A stretch of DNA of 64,000 bases from Acridotheres tristis. Its lineage: Eukaryota > Chordata > Aves > Passeriformes > Sturnidae. The DNA lies in the NCBI GenBank assembly GCA_037013685.1, contig CM072892.1:1-64000 (forward strand), read 5' to 3'. A model generated the notes under the pieces. The model was not told the origin of the DNA and made no database searches. It saw only the letters and a program-made list of their open reading frames with translations. Shown piece after piece: positions 1 to 13,300 of this stretch. The position numbers and the translations under genes were made by a program. The first letter of the stretch is position 1. Every line of letters begins with the position of its first letter.

Positions 1-270
1 TCTTCACACGACTCAGGTACTTACCTTTGGATTGGTCAGTTGAAAGTCACTCTAAGGCTCATGGGAATCTATTATTGGGTCAAAAGTATAAATAAGAGAG
101 GTGTTAAACTTTTATTGGTGTGTTTAGCTTTAAAAGAGCTTGAAGCAGGCTCAGCTGTGGCCATTTTTCCTACTTCTAGCAAGGAGCTAGAAGAGCTGCT
201 GTGCTTTCTGTAAATTTTGATAAGATTTAATAAACATCCAAGTCGGAACACAAGAAACTGGCTCGATCAC
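1..270 (+). mobile_element. Possible 3' part of an ERV LTR
   Basis: The segment has the order expected in an LTR: an inverted CCAAT motif near 33, a TATA-like GTATAAATAAG near 85, and an AATAAA signal near 229. Neither the left end nor a clean TG...CA border can be placed because the window starts here. The call rests on this order alone. Confidence 0.25.
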
Positions 271-1557
271 ATTTCTAATCACGCTGGCTGCAAACAGAAA
301 CAGACGAGACTGATGACAAACCAATAATTAGTGGTGCAAAGCCCAGCACACTCTTACAGGCAGCAGCAGTGCTGTGAGGCTACAGAGCTCAGGTCTGGGG
401 CCCTGGTGGGACCTGGCTCATTGCAGCTGCTTTCCCCACCCTACTTTTGCAAGAGCCCTGTCCCCATTTGAGAACCTGGAGCAGTTTCCCCGATTGAACA
501 AGCTCTGTTGCAAACCTGCACTCGTTCATTAATGCTCAGGCTGCTCTTAGTCCATCTCCTCTTTAATAACTCTCTCTCACCAGTGCTTATTTGGAATGAC
601 TGTGGGAAGGTTTTGAAAGCAGATATAGGCTTGGCAAAACACTCATCATGGCTGTGGCTCATCTTCTCAATCCAGAAATGGCATCTTCCCCCAGTGCCCC
701 AAATCTGCTCCCATTTGCTGAAGCAGCAATTTAACATTGAAGTAATTTGGTTCTTCTCAGGTTTCCTGAGGAATTTGTTGCAGACTTAATGTTTAATTGT
801 GCTCTGGTAGGGTGACAGCCCGAGTTTAGCAAAAATGCCGCTAATGTTCAGATCTGGAATAACTGAATGCCAAAGCAGATGCATTCCCAAAGGAATGGAT
901 TTATTAAGATACTCATTTTAGGGAAGTGCTTGGGCTGGTTACAACCAGCACTCCTCTGCCAGCATGTAAAGCTCTGTGCAGCGTGTTCCTGCCACTTGTG
1001 ACAAACTGATTATCCCCAATTCTCCCTTCCAAAGACTCCACGGCCAAGGAGAGGAGACAGCAGCCATGGGAGCCTTTTCTCAAAGGGAGGAGAATTAATT
1101 CACTAACTTTCAACACTGCTCTGAGGCCAACTCTGACAGAAGTAATCCAGTAACAAAGAAAGGGAGTGATGTCCACATGGGACAAGACCTCAAGCAGATT
1201 CCCCCGCCAAAACTCCCTCTGCAATGAGAGATTAAAAGTTCTCGGCTCCCTGAAATAAAGAACTGTGAAGGTTTCCAGGGGCTCTCCTAGCAGGATGTGG
1301 ATGCTGTCCTGGCCTCATCCGGGTTCACTCAGGGGTTATAGCAGCCACAAGCACAATCTGCAGGGTTTTCAGCTAAAATCTTTTCTCCTTGATTTAGTAA
1401 TGTGTTGGGAAGGATGAATTAGGAAAACCTTATAAATACGAGTGCCTAGCAAAAGACTTTGAGAATATGGAAAATATGAGCGAAACAGAAATGATAGCAA
1501 TTTTCAACTGTGTGGCTGAAAGCAACTGAATGCTTGAAGGCCCCTTTGTTTAGATAA
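271..1557. other. Intergenic or intronic sequence, nothing recognised
   Basis: No gene, RNA or clear repeat is visible. Short open frames of about 100 codons on both strands lack family motifs or convincing splice context. Confidence 0.5.
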
Positions 1558-1979
1558 TGTTAAATGCTGCGAATACCAAAAAACAGACATCCTCCCTAGA
1601 CACGGCAGGAAGGGTCCCAGATAAAATTTAGAGATAAGGAAAGCAGTAAAACATGGTAATATAGTGATTCTTATAGGTTGCATGCAAATGTCAAAGAATT
1701 TCTATCTTGTATTAGATTGGTTAGTGGAAATTACAATATTCAACAAAGAACAAGATTTACTGTATTGTAAGAGGGAAAATCTCTCTCTTATGCTCTTACT
1801 CTCTTCGTTCTTACTTTCTTAAGCTCTCTTTTTTTACTCTCGCTCTATCCCTCTCTCCGCCCTGCTCTGAGCTGCGGCTGCAGTTCCTAGCAGGGCCTTA
1901 TATATACACCCACGCCCTACGAAATAAACTGCAAAACTTTAAGACCAGAATAAAGAGAGCGCCTGAGTTTGTCCCGACA
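1558..1979 (+). mobile_element. Probable ERV solo LTR (left border uncertain)
   Basis: A pyrimidine-rich stretch (1781-1860) is followed by a TATA box (TTATATATA, about 1899) and AATAAA signals near 1922 and 1950. The end, CCCGACA at 1979, resembles the CCGACA end of the complete ERV LTR at 51.25 kb. An octamer-like ATGCAAAT lies near 1683. The left edge could be the TG near 1558 but I found no matching target duplication. Confidence 0.4.
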
Positions 1980-2931
1980 GTCCCAAGGCAGGGATTCCTA
2001 CAGTAATAGGCCTGCAAAGAACTGCACTCAGCACAGGCTTCTCCCATGGGGAGGAGAGCTCTTCCATGGATTGTGGATGCTCCTCTTGAAGGAATGGCCT
2101 GAGGGTCACCCTCAGGGATGCCAGGAGCTGTCCCAAGGCACGAGGGTGATGGAATGCTCTGAGCTGGAGAGGGCCGCAGTGATCACTGCTCCCTGCGTGC
2201 ATGGAATACACAACCGTGGCATGATCAGCTCCCTGCTCCGAGCAGCTGAGCTGGAACATCCTTCCAGTGTGTGCCATTCCAAGGTGCTCTCTAAACCAGC
2301 TCAGCCTGCGTTGTCTGCCAGGAAACTAGGGATGAGAGCCCTGTACATAAAGTCCTTGTTGTGCTGGCTGCAACCTGAATAGCCCGGGGCTTTGTGTGTC
2401 TGTCAAGGAACCTGGAGCAGGGGCTTTGTCCCTGTTTGTTCAGTGGGATCACCACCCTGTGGGCACTGAGGTGACCCCAGCTCTTGTTGCCCCAGAGCTT
2501 CTGTGAGCCCCAGAGTGAACGTCCGATGCACCTTCAAGGAGGACCTGAAGAGGTTCTGCACCAAAAGCCGCAGCAGGGCCAGGGAGAGGAGAAATAGGGA
2601 GATGAACAGAGGGCCCAAAAAGCTCTGAGAGCCCTGCAAGGACAGCCCAGCCTGGGGGCTGCAGTGGGAGAACCTCGTGTCCCTCAGCACCCACCCACGT
2701 GCACTCCTCCCTGGGATCACCTGGACCTTGTCCATCAATGAGCAGGACGCAGGGAGAGAGCCAGGTTACGATTCTTCGGCTCACAGAGCTTCAAAAATAT
2801 CTTGAGTTGTCTTGTGTTGTGTGACACCCCCAGATGACCCAGGAAGGGAGGGGACATCCTCATGGAGCATGGTTCAGCGATGTCAGCACTGATAAGCAAT
2901 TCTAGAGACTCAAAATTTTTACATACTTAAT
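1980..2931. other. Gap left of the tandem array, no gene recognised
   Basis: Moderately GC-rich sequence with overlapping open frames on both strands and no recognisable domain. It lies just downstream, in minus-strand sense, of the candidate polyadenylation signal of the array transcript. Confidence 0.5.
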
Positions 2932-2937
2932 TTTATT
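2932..2937 (-). terminator. Candidate polyadenylation signal (AATAAA, minus strand)
   Basis: TTTATT on the plus strand reads AATAAA on the minus strand. It overlaps the stop codon of the open frame that leaves the leftmost repeat unit, which is where a minus-strand transcript of the array would end. No obvious GU-rich downstream element is seen, so its use is inferred. Confidence 0.4.
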
Positions 2938-3102
2938 TAAATACAGTCAAATGAAACTCCTCCGAACCAACGACGCCCACCACCACCAAGCCCTCGAAAC
3001 TCAGGCTCTCATGTTGGCGTCGAACGCCCAAGGCACTTCCATAGTGGGAGCAAGGCCCTCTGGGCAAACGAAGCTGGGCATGGCAAGCATTGGCCAAAGA
3101 AG
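2933..3102 (-). CDS. Candidate terminal exon of the minus-strand array transcript
   Basis: This is the leftmost, diverged copy of the 90-bp exon found in every unit of the array. The other 11 copies end at a strong donor, AAG|GTGAGT. Here the donor GT reads AT, so the open frame runs out of the unit. It continues into unique sequence for about 25 codons (ending ...SEEFHLTVFK) and stops at TAA within an AAATAAAA run that also supplies a polyadenylation signal. The frame is also open upstream to 3178. No protein family is recognised. That it is a real terminal exon is inferred from the donor loss, the stop and the signal together; the reading frame used by the spliced message is not established. 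Confidence 0.35.
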
Positions 3103-3853
3103 CTGCACCCCGGCTTACAGGGGGCTGCAGCTGCTGCCTACTCTGAGTGCAGGACAGGCAGCCCCGCAGCACGGGCACACACCCAGGCCCTGGCTACAGG
3201 CGGGTCCCCGTGCCCGCGCTGCCACTAAGCGGCTTCGCTCTGCACTCAGGAGCAAGGGGCCGGCCAGGGCCCTGTCTCCGCCTGCGCTGTGGCAGGGCAG
3301 CCCTGGCTGAGTCACAGAGCGCTCCTCATTCCCTCCTGGCAGCTCTAACCTGCTCTGCTCTATTCCTAAGGGACGCACTAAGGGACACACTCACACAGCA
3401 CCTCACTTACACGGCCGTGACAAGGGAACACACAAGGACAAGGTGCCAGGAGGGGGAGCAAGCCTCTGTGCACACAGCCTGTGGGGACCCTGCCTCCGCT
3501 GAGCAGGAGACCAGAGCTTCAGGCCTGCCCCAGGGGGGCTGCAGGGAGGCCATAAAGGCCTACAAATGCTGACGGGCTTCAGGGCTGGCTGAGGCACAAA
3601 AGGCTGTGACATGCCCTGAGTACAGCGTGCCACGCTGGCCAAGGCCAGAAAGACATAGACCACGGGCAAAAGGCCCTGCCCTACTTACAGGGTGGCCTGG
3701 GGGAGCCCCTTCGGCTGCACAGACTGGGGTTCTCACCCTCCTTTTGCAGGGGCGCCCATCTCTCCAGCCACCCAAACGTGCCCCAATGACAAAAAGGCCA
3801 ACGGCAGCAAAGCAAAGACCCAGCCCTGCTTACAGGGCGGTCGCCCAGCTCAC

Positions 3854-4097
3854 GTGGACTCAGGGCACCCTGAAGGCGCCCATCACACTGTTAGGATCAA
3901 TCTGTGCCCTGGAAAGGCCAGGGATGCCGTTTGCCCAGAGGGTCTCACGTGCCACCTCTTGGCCTTGAAGCCGCTGCTGCTCCTCTTGGTGTCTCTTGCC
4001 TCGCCGCTTGCACTCTTGATCTCGAAGCAGCTGCTCCTCTTGCTGCCTCTTGTCTCGCCGCCCTTCACCAGGTCTCTTCTTTCTCCCCTGATGGCTT
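3854..4097 (-). CDS. Candidate repeated exon B, charged Q/E/K/R-rich (shown for unit 1)
   Basis: A textbook acceptor (pyrimidine-rich tract ending CCGTGGCAG) starts this minus-strand exon 172 bp after the exon A donor. Two donors are possible: GCAC|GTGAGA (exon 3949-4097, 149 bp) or CCAC|GTGAGC (3854-4097, 244 bp). One frame reads a charged, coiled-coil-like stretch including RDKRQQEEQLLRDQ and KRRGKRHQEEQQRLQ. A second frame is also open. In the phase that joins exon A's MFGPSAFEAK frame, a stop follows after about 10 codons, so the frame used is uncertain. The exon recurs in all 12 units, the last starting at 17924. It is not a recognised family. Confidence 0.35.
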
Positions 4098-4269
4098 CTG
4101 CCACGGAAGGAGGACAGGAGGACACAGTTACACCACAGAAGCTCCACATCCAGCAACTCAAGGCAGGGGACACCCAAGAGCCCCACAGGCAGCTCTGCAA
4201 ACCCCCACCAGGGATCCCACACAACCCCCGCCCCCCACCACCAAACTCTCCAAACTCAGGCTGACTCAC

Positions 4270-4359
4270 CTTGGCTTCGAATGCCGAAGGCCCAAACATG
4301 GTGGGAGCAAGGCCCTCTGGGCAAACGAAGCTGGGCATGGCAAGCAGTGGCCAAAGAAG
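4270..4359 (-). CDS. Candidate repeated exon A (shown for the unit 1/2 junction)
   Basis: On the minus strand an acceptor (GGGGTGCAG) precedes exactly 90 bp that end at the near-consensus donor AAG|GTGAGT. All three frames are open. One contains an ATG in a good context (CACCATGTTT, reading MFGPSAFEAK up to the donor). The exon recurs every 1,257 bp, with donors ending at 4270, 5527, 6784, 8041, 9298, 10555, 11812, 13069, 14326, 15583 and 16840. The leftmost copy has lost the donor. Identical copies cannot show selection on a frame, so coding status is open. No family is recognised. Confidence 0.35.
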
Positions 4360-7300
4360 CTGCACCCCGGCTTACAGGGGGCTGCAGCTGCTGCCTACTC
4401 TGAGTGCAGGACAGGCAGCCCCGCAGCACGGGCACACACCCAGGCCCTGGCTACAGGCGGGTCCCCGTGCCCGCGCTGCCACTAAGCGGCTTCGCTCTGC
4501 ACTCAGGAGCAAGGGGCCGGCCAGGGCCCTGTCTCCGCCTGCGCTGTGGCAGGGCAGCCCTGGCTGAGTCACAGAGCGCTCCTCATTCCCTCCTGGCAGC
4601 TCTAACCTGCTCTGCTCTATTCCTAAGGGACGCACTAAGGGACACACTCACACAGCACCTCACTTACACGGCCGTGACAAGGGAACACACAAGGACAAGG
4701 TGCCAGGAGGGGGAGCAAGCCTCTGTGCACACAGCCTGTGGGGACCCTGCCTCCGCTGAGCAGGAGACCAGAGCTTCAGGCCTGCCCCAGGGGGGCTGCA
4801 GGGAGGCCATAAAGGCCTACAAATGCTGACGGGCTTCAGGGCTGGCTGAGGCACAAAAGGCTGTGACATGCCCTGAGTACAGCGTGCCACGCTGGCCAAG
4901 GCCAGAAAGACATAGACCACGGGCAAAAGGCCCTGCCCTACTTACAGGGTGGCCTGGGGGAGCCCCTTCGGCTGCACAGACTGGGGTTCTCACCCTCCTT
5001 TTGCAGGGGCGCCCATCTCTCCAGCCACCCAAACGTGCCCCAATGACAAAAAGGCCAACGGCAGCAAAGCAAAGACCCAGCCCTGCTTACAGGGCGGTCG
5101 CCCAGCTCACGTGGACTCAGGGCACCCTGAAGGCGCCCATCACACTGTTAGGATCAATCTGTGCCCTGGAAAGGCCAGGGATGCCGTTTGCCCAGAGGGT
5201 CTCACGTGCCACCTCTTGGCCTTGAAGCCGCTGCTGCTCCTCTTGGTGTCTCTTGCCTCGCCGCTTGCACTCTTGATCTCGAAGCAGCTGCTCCTCTTGC
5301 TGCCTCTTGTCTCGCCGCCCTTCACCAGGTCTCTTCTTTCTCCCCTGATGGCTTCTGCCACGGAAGGAGGACAGGAGAACACAGTTACACCACAGAAGCT
5401 CCACATCCAGCAACTCAAGGCAGGGGACACCCAAGAGCCCCACAGGCAGCTCTGCAAACCCCCACCAGGGATCCCACACAACCCCCGCCCCCCACCACCA
5501 AACTCTCCAAACTCAGGCTGACTCACCTTGGCTTCGAATGCCGAAGGCCCAAACATGGTGGGAGCAAGGCCCTCTGGGCAAACGAAGCTGGGCATGGCAA
5601 GCAGTGGCCAAAGAAGCTGCACCCCGGCTTACAGGGGGCTGCAGCTGCTGCCTACTCTGAGTGCAGGACAGGCAGCCCCGCAGCACGGGCACACACCCAG
5701 GCCCTGGCTACAGGCGGGTCCCCGTGCCCGCGCTGCCACTAAGCGGCTTCGCTCTGCACTCAGGAGCAAGGGGCCGGCCAGGGCCCTGTCTCCGCCTGCG
5801 CTGTGGCAGGGCAGCCCTGGCTGAGTCACAGAGCGCTCCTCATTCCCTCCTGGCAGCTCTAACCTGCTCTGCTCTATTCCTAAGGGACGCACTAAGGGAC
5901 ACACTCACACAGCACCTCACTTACACGGCCGTGACAAGGGAACACACAAGGACAAGGTGCCAGGAGGGGGAGCAAGCCTCTGTGCACACAGCCTGTGGGG
6001 ACCCTGCCTCCGCTGAGCAGGAGACCAGAGCTTCAGGCCTGCCCCAGGGGGGCTGCAGGGAGGCCATAAAGGCCTACAAATGCTGACGGGCTTCAGGGCT
6101 GGCTGAGGCACAAAAGGCTGTGACATGCCCTGAGTACAGCGTGCCACGCTGGCCAAGGCCAGAAAGACATAGACCACGGGCAAAAGGCCCTGCCCTACTT
6201 ACAGGGTGGCCTGGGGGAGCCCCTTCGGCTGCACAGACTGGGGTTCTCACCCTCCTTTTGCAGGGGCGCCCATCTCTCCAGCCACCCAAACGTGCCCCAA
6301 TGACAAAAAGGCCAACGGCAGCAAAGCAAAGACCCAGCCCTGCTTACAGGGCGGTCGCCCAGCTCACGTGGACTCAGGGCACCCTGAAGGCGCCCATCAC
6401 ACTGTTAGGATCAATCTGTGCCCTGGAAAGGCCAGGGATGCCGTTTGCCCAGAGGGTCTCACGTGCCACCTCTTGGCCTTGAAGCCGCTGCTGCTCCTCT
6501 TGGTGTCTCTTGCCTCGCCGCTTGCACTCTTGATCTCGAAGCAGCTGCTCCTCTTGCTGCCTCTTGTCTCGCCGCCCTTCACCAGGTCTCTTCTTTCTCC
6601 CCTGATGGCTTCTGCCACGGAAGGAGGACAGGAGAACACAGTTACACCACAGAAGCTCCACATCCAGCAACTCAAGGCAGGGGACACCCAAGAGCCCCAC
6701 AGGCAGCTCTGCAAACCCCCACCAGGGATCCCACACAACCCCCGCCCCCCACCACCAAACTCTCCAAACTCAGGCTGACTCACCTTGGCTTCGAATGCCG
6801 AAGGCCCAAACATGGTGGGAGCAAGGCCCTCTGGGCAAACGAAGCTGGGCATGGCAAGCAGTGGCCAAAGAAGCTGCACCCCGGCTTACAGGGGGCTGCA
6901 GCTGCTGCCTACTCTGAGTGCAGGACAGGCAGCCCCGCAGCACGGGCACACACCCAGGCCCTGGCTACAGGCGGGTCCCCGTGCCCGCGCTGCCACTAAG
7001 CGGCTTCGCTCTGCACTCAGGAGCAAGGGGCCGGCCAGGGCCCTGTCTCCGCCTGCGCTGTGGCAGGGCAGCCCTGGCTGAGTCACAGAGCGCTCCTCAT
7101 TCCCTCCTGGCAGCTCTAACCTGCTCTGCTCTATTCCTAAGGGACGCACTAAGGGACACACTCACACAGCACCTCACTTACACGGCCGTGACAAGGGAAC
7201 ACACAAGGACAAGGTGCCAGGAGGGGGAGCAAGCCTCTGTGCACACAGCCTGTGGGGACCCTGCCTCCGCTGAGCAGGAGACCAGAGCTTCAGGCCTGCC

Positions 7301-10300
7301 CCAGGGGGGCTGCAGGGAGGCCATAAAGGCCTACAAATGCTGACGGGCTTCAGGGCTGGCTGAGGCACAAAAGGCTGTGACATGCCCTGAGTACAGCGTG
7401 CCACGCTGGCCAAGGCCAGAAAGACATAGACCACGGGCAAAAGGCCCTGCCCTACTTACAGGGTGGCCTGGGGGAGCCCCTTCGGCTGCACAGACTGGGG
7501 TTCTCACCCTCCTTTTGCAGGGGCGCCCATCTCTCCAGCCACCCAAACGTGCCCCAATGACAAAAAGGCCAACGGCAGCAAAGCAAAGACCCAGCCCTGC
7601 TTACAGGGCGGTCGCCCAGCTCACGTGGACTCAGGGCACCCTGAAGGCGCCCATCACACTGTTAGGATCAATCTGTGCCCTGGAAAGGCCAGGGATGCCG
7701 TTTGCCCAGAGGGTCTCACGTGCCACCTCTTGGCCTTGAAGCCGCTGCTGCTCCTCTTGGTGTCTCTTGCCTCGCCGCTTGCACTCTTGATCTCGAAGCA
7801 GCTGCTCCTCTTGCTGCCTCTTGTCTCGCCGCCCTTCACCAGGTCTCTTCTTTCTCCCCTGATGGCTTCTGCCACGGAAGGAGGACAGGAGGACACAGTT
7901 ACACCACAGAAGCTCCACATCCAGCAACTCAAGGCAGGGGACACCCAAGAGCCCCACAGGCAGCTCTGCAAACCCCCACCAGGGATCCCACACAACCCCC
8001 GCCCCCCACCACCAAACTCTCCAAACTCAGGCTGACTCACCTTGGCTTCGAATGCCGAAGGCCCAAACATGGTGGGAGCAAGGCCCTCTGGGCAAACGAA
8101 GCTGGGCATGGCAAGCAGTGGCCAAAGAAGCTGCACCCCGGCTTACAGGGGGCTGCAGCTGCTGCCTACTCTGAGTGCAGGACAGGCAGCCCCGCAGCAC
8201 GGGCACACACCCAGGCCCTGGCTACAGGCGGGTCCCCGTGCCCGCGCTGCCACTAAGCGGCTTCGCTCTGCACTCAGGAGCAAGGGGCCGGCCAGGGCCC
8301 TGTCTCCGCCTGCGCTGTGGCAGGGCAGCCCTGGCTGAGTCACAGAGCGCTCCTCATTCCCTCCTGGCAGCTCTAACCTGCTCTGCTCTATTCCTAAGGG
8401 ACGCACTAAGGGACACACTCACACAGCACCTCACTTACACGGCCGTGACAAGGGAACACACAAGGACAAGGTGCCAGGAGGGGGAGCAAGCCTCTGTGCA
8501 CACAGCCTGTGGGGACCCTGCCTCCGCTGAGCAGGAGACCAGAGCTTCAGGCCTGCCCCAGGGGGGCTGCAGGGAGGCCATAAAGGCCTACAAATGCTGA
8601 CGGGCTTCAGGGCTGGCTGAGGCACAAAAGGCTGTGACATGCCCTGAGTACAGCGTGCCACGCTGGCCAAGGCCAGAAAGACATAGACCACGGGCAAAAG
8701 GCCCTGCCCTACTTACAGGGTGGCCTGGGGGAGCCCCTTCGGCTGCACAGACTGGGGTTCTCACCCTCCTTTTGCAGGGGCGCCCATCTCTCCAGCCACC
8801 CAAACGTGCCCCAATGACAAAAAGGCCAACGGCAGCAAAGCAAAGACCCAGCCCTGCTTACAGGGCGGTCGCCCAGCTCACGTGGACTCAGGGCACCCTG
8901 AAGGCGCCCATCACACTGTTAGGATCAATCTGTGCCCTGGAAAGGCCAGGGATGCCGTTTGCCCAGAGGGTCTCACGTGCCACCTCTTGGCCTTGAAGCC
9001 GCTGCTGCTCCTCTTGGTGTCTCTTGCCTCGCCGCTTGCACTCTTGATCTCGAAGCAGCTGCTCCTCTTGCTGCCTCTTGTCTCGCCGCCCTTCACCAGG
9101 TCTCTTCTTTCTCCCCTGATGGCTTCTGCCACGGAAGGAGGACAGGAGAACACAGTTACACCACAGAAGCTCCACATCCAGCAACTCAAGGCAGGGGACA
9201 CCCAAGAGCCCCACAGGCAGCTCTGCAAACCCCCACCAGGGATCCCACACAACCCCCGCCCCCCACCACCAAACTCTCCAAACTCAGGCTGACTCACCTT
9301 GGCTTCGAATGCCGAAGGCCCAAACATGGTGGGAGCAAGGCCCTCTGGGCAAACGAAGCTGGGCATGGCAAGCAGTGGCCAAAGAAGCTGCACCCCGGCT
9401 TACAGGGGGCTGCAGCTGCTGCCTACTCTGAGTGCAGGACAGGCAGCCCCGCAGCACGGGCACACACCCAGGCCCTGGCTACAGGCGGGTCCCCGTGCCC
9501 GCGCTGCCACTAAGCGGCTTCGCTCTGCACTCAGGAGCAAGGGGCCGGCCAGGGCCCTGTCTCCGCCTGCGCTGTGGCAGGGCAGCCCTGGCTGAGTCAC
9601 AGAGCGCTCCTCATTCCCTCCTGGCAGCTCTAACCTGCTCTGCTCTATTCCTAAGGGACGCACTAAGGGACACACTCACACAGCACCTCACTTACACGGC
9701 CGTGACAAGGGAACACACAAGGACAAGGTGCCAGGAGGGGGAGCAAGCCTCTGTGCACACAGCCTGTGGGGACCCTGCCTCCGCTGAGCAGGAGACCAGA
9801 GCTTCAGGCCTGCCCCAGGGGGGCTGCAGGGAGGCCATAAAGGCCTACAAATGCTGACGGGCTTCAGGGCTGGCTGAGGCACAAAAGGCTGTGACATGCC
9901 CTGAGTACAGCGTGCCACGCTGGCCAAGGCCAGAAAGACATAGACCACGGGCAAAAGGCCCTGCCCTACTTACAGGGTGGCCTGGGGGAGCCCCTTCGGC
10001 TGCACAGACTGGGGTTCTCACCCTCCTTTTGCAGGGGCGCCCATCTCTCCAGCCACCCAAACGTGCCCCAATGACAAAAAGGCCAACGGCAGCAAAGCAA
10101 AGACCCAGCCCTGCTTACAGGGCGGTCGCCCAGCTCACGTGGACTCAGGGCACCCTGAAGGCGCCCATCACACTGTTAGGATCAATCTGTGCCCTGGAAA
10201 GGCCAGGGATGCCGTTTGCCCAGAGGGTCTCACGTGCCACCTCTTGGCCTTGAAGCCGCTGCTGCTCCTCTTGGTGTCTCTTGCCTCGCCGCTTGCACTC

Positions 10301-13300
10301 TTGATCTCGAAGCAGCTGCTCCTCTTGCTGCCTCTTGTCTCGCCGCCCTTCACCAGGTCTCTTCTTTCTCCCCTGATGGCTTCTGCCACGGAAGGAGGAC
10401 AGGAGAACACAGTTACACCACAGAAGCTCCACATCCAGCAACTCAAGGCAGGGGACACCCAAGAGCCCCACAGGCAGCTCTGCAAACCCCCACCAGGGAT
10501 CCCACACAACCCCCGCCCCCCACCACCAAACTCTCCAAACTCAGGCTGACTCACCTTGGCTTCGAATGCCGAAGGCCCAAACATGGTGGGAGCAAGGCCC
10601 TCTGGGCAAACGAAGCTGGGCATGGCAAGCAGTGGCCAAAGAAGCTGCACCCCGGCTTACAGGGGGCTGCAGCTGCTGCCTACTCTGAGTGCAGGACAGG
10701 CAGCCCCGCAGCACGGGCACACACCCAGGCCCTGGCTACAGGCGGGTCCCCGTGCCCGCGCTGCCACTAAGCGGCTTCGCTCTGCACTCAGGAGCAAGGG
10801 GCCGGCCAGGGCCCTGTCTCCGCCTGCGCTGTGGCAGGGCAGCCCTGGCTGAGTCACAGAGCGCTCCTCATTCCCTCCTGGCAGCTCTAACCTGCTCTGC
10901 TCTATTCCTAAGGGACGCACTAAGGGACACACTCACACAGCACCTCACTTACACGGCCGTGACAAGGGAACACACAAGGACAAGGTGCCAGGAGGGGGAG
11001 CAAGCCTCTGTGCACACAGCCTGTGGGGACCCTGCCTCCGCTGAGCAGGAGACCAGAGCTTCAGGCCTGCCCCAGGGGGGCTGCAGGGAGGCCATAAAGG
11101 CCTACAAATGCTGACGGGCTTCAGGGCTGGCTGAGGCACAAAAGGCTGTGACATGCCCTGAGTACAGCGTGCCACGCTGGCCAAGGCCAGAAAGACATAG
11201 ACCACGGGCAAAAGGCCCTGCCCTACTTACAGGGTGGCCTGGGGGAGCCCCTTCGGCTGCACAGACTGGGGTTCTCACCCTCCTTTTGCAGGGGCGCCCA
11301 TCTCTCCAGCCACCCAAACGTGCCCCAATGACAAAAAGGCCAACGGCAGCAAAGCAAAGACCCAGCCCTGCTTACAGGGCGGTCGCCCAGCTCACGTGGA
11401 CTCAGGGCACCCTGAAGGCGCCCATCACACTGTTAGGATCAATCTGTGCCCTGGAAAGGCCAGGGATGCCGTTTGCCCAGAGGGTCTCACGTGCCACCTC
11501 TTGGCCTTGAAGCCGCTGCTGCTCCTCTTGGTGTCTCTTGCCTCGCCGCTTGCACTCTTGATCTCGAAGCAGCTGCTCCTCTTGCTGCCTCTTGTCTCGC
11601 CGCCCTTCACCAGGTCTCTTCTTTCTCCCCTGATGGCTTCTGCCACGGAAGGAGGACAGGAGAACACAGTTACACCACAGAAGCTCCACATCCAGCAACT
11701 CAAGGCAGGGGACACCCAAGAGCCCCACAGGCAGCTCTGCAAACCCCCACCAGGGATCCCACACAACCCCCGCCCCCCACCACCAAACTCTCCAAACTCA
11801 GGCTGACTCACCTTGGCTTCGAATGCCGAAGGCCCAAACATGGTGGGAGCAAGGCCCTCTGGGCAAACGAAGCTGGGCATGGCAAGCAGTGGCCAAAGAA
11901 GCTGCACCCCGGCTTACAGGGGGCTGCAGCTGCTGCCTACTCTGAGTGCAGGACAGGCAGCCCCGCAGCACGGGCACACACCCAGGCCCTGGCTACAGGC
12001 GGGTCCCCGTGCCCGCGCTGCCACTAAGCGGCTTCGCTCTGCACTCAGGAGCAAGGGGCCGGCCAGGGCCCTGTCTCCGCCTGCGCTGTGGCAGGGCAGC
12101 CCTGGCTGAGTCACAGAGCGCTCCTCATTCCCTCCTGGCAGCTCTAACCTGCTCTGCTCTATTCCTAAGGGACGCACTAAGGGACACACTCACACAGCAC
12201 CTCACTTACACGGCCGTGACAAGGGAACACACAAGGACAAGGTGCCAGGAGGGGGAGCAAGCCTCTGTGCACACAGCCTGTGGGGACCCTGCCTCCGCTG
12301 AGCAGGAGACCAGAGCTTCAGGCCTGCCCCAGGGGGGCTGCAGGGAGGCCATAAAGGCCTACAAATGCTGACGGGCTTCAGGGCTGGCTGAGGCACAAAA
12401 GGCTGTGACATGCCCTGAGTACAGCGTGCCACGCTGGCCAAGGCCAGAAAGACATAGACCACGGGCAAAAGGCCCTGCCCTACTTACAGGGTGGCCTGGG
12501 GGAGCCCCTTCGGCTGCACAGACTGGGGTTCTCACCCTCCTTTTGCAGGGGCGCCCATCTCTCCAGCCACCCAAACGTGCCCCAATGACAAAAAGGCCAA
12601 CGGCAGCAAAGCAAAGACCCAGCCCTGCTTACAGGGCGGTCGCCCAGCTCACGTGGACTCAGGGCACCCTGAAGGCGCCCATCACACTGTTAGGATCAAT
12701 CTGTGCCCTGGAAAGGCCAGGGATGCCGTTTGCCCAGAGGGTCTCACGTGCCACCTCTTGGCCTTGAAGCCGCTGCTGCTCCTCTTGGTGTCTCTTGCCT
12801 CGCCGCTTGCACTCTTGATCTCGAAGCAGCTGCTCCTCTTGCTGCCTCTTGTCTCGCCGCCCTTCACCAGGTCTCTTCTTTCTCCCCTGATGGCTTCTGC
12901 CACGGAAGGAGGACAGGAGAACACAGTTACACCACAGAAGCTCCACATCCAGCAACTCAAGGCAGGGGACACCCAAGAGCCCCACAGGCAGCTCTGCAAA
13001 CCCCCACCAGGGATCCCACACAACCCCCGCCCCCCACCACCAAACTCTCCAAACTCAGGCTGACTCACCTTGGCTTCGAATGCCGAAGGCCCAAACATGG
13101 TGGGAGCAAGGCCCTCTGGGCAAACGAAGCTGGGCATGGCAAGCAGTGGCCAAAGAAGCTGCACCCCGGCTTACAGGGGGCTGCAGCTGCTGCCTACTCT
13201 GAGTGCAGGACAGGCAGCCCCGCAGCACGGGCACACACCCAGGCCCTGGCTACAGGCGGGTCCCCGTGCCCGCGCTGCCACTAAGCGGCTTCGCTCTGCA

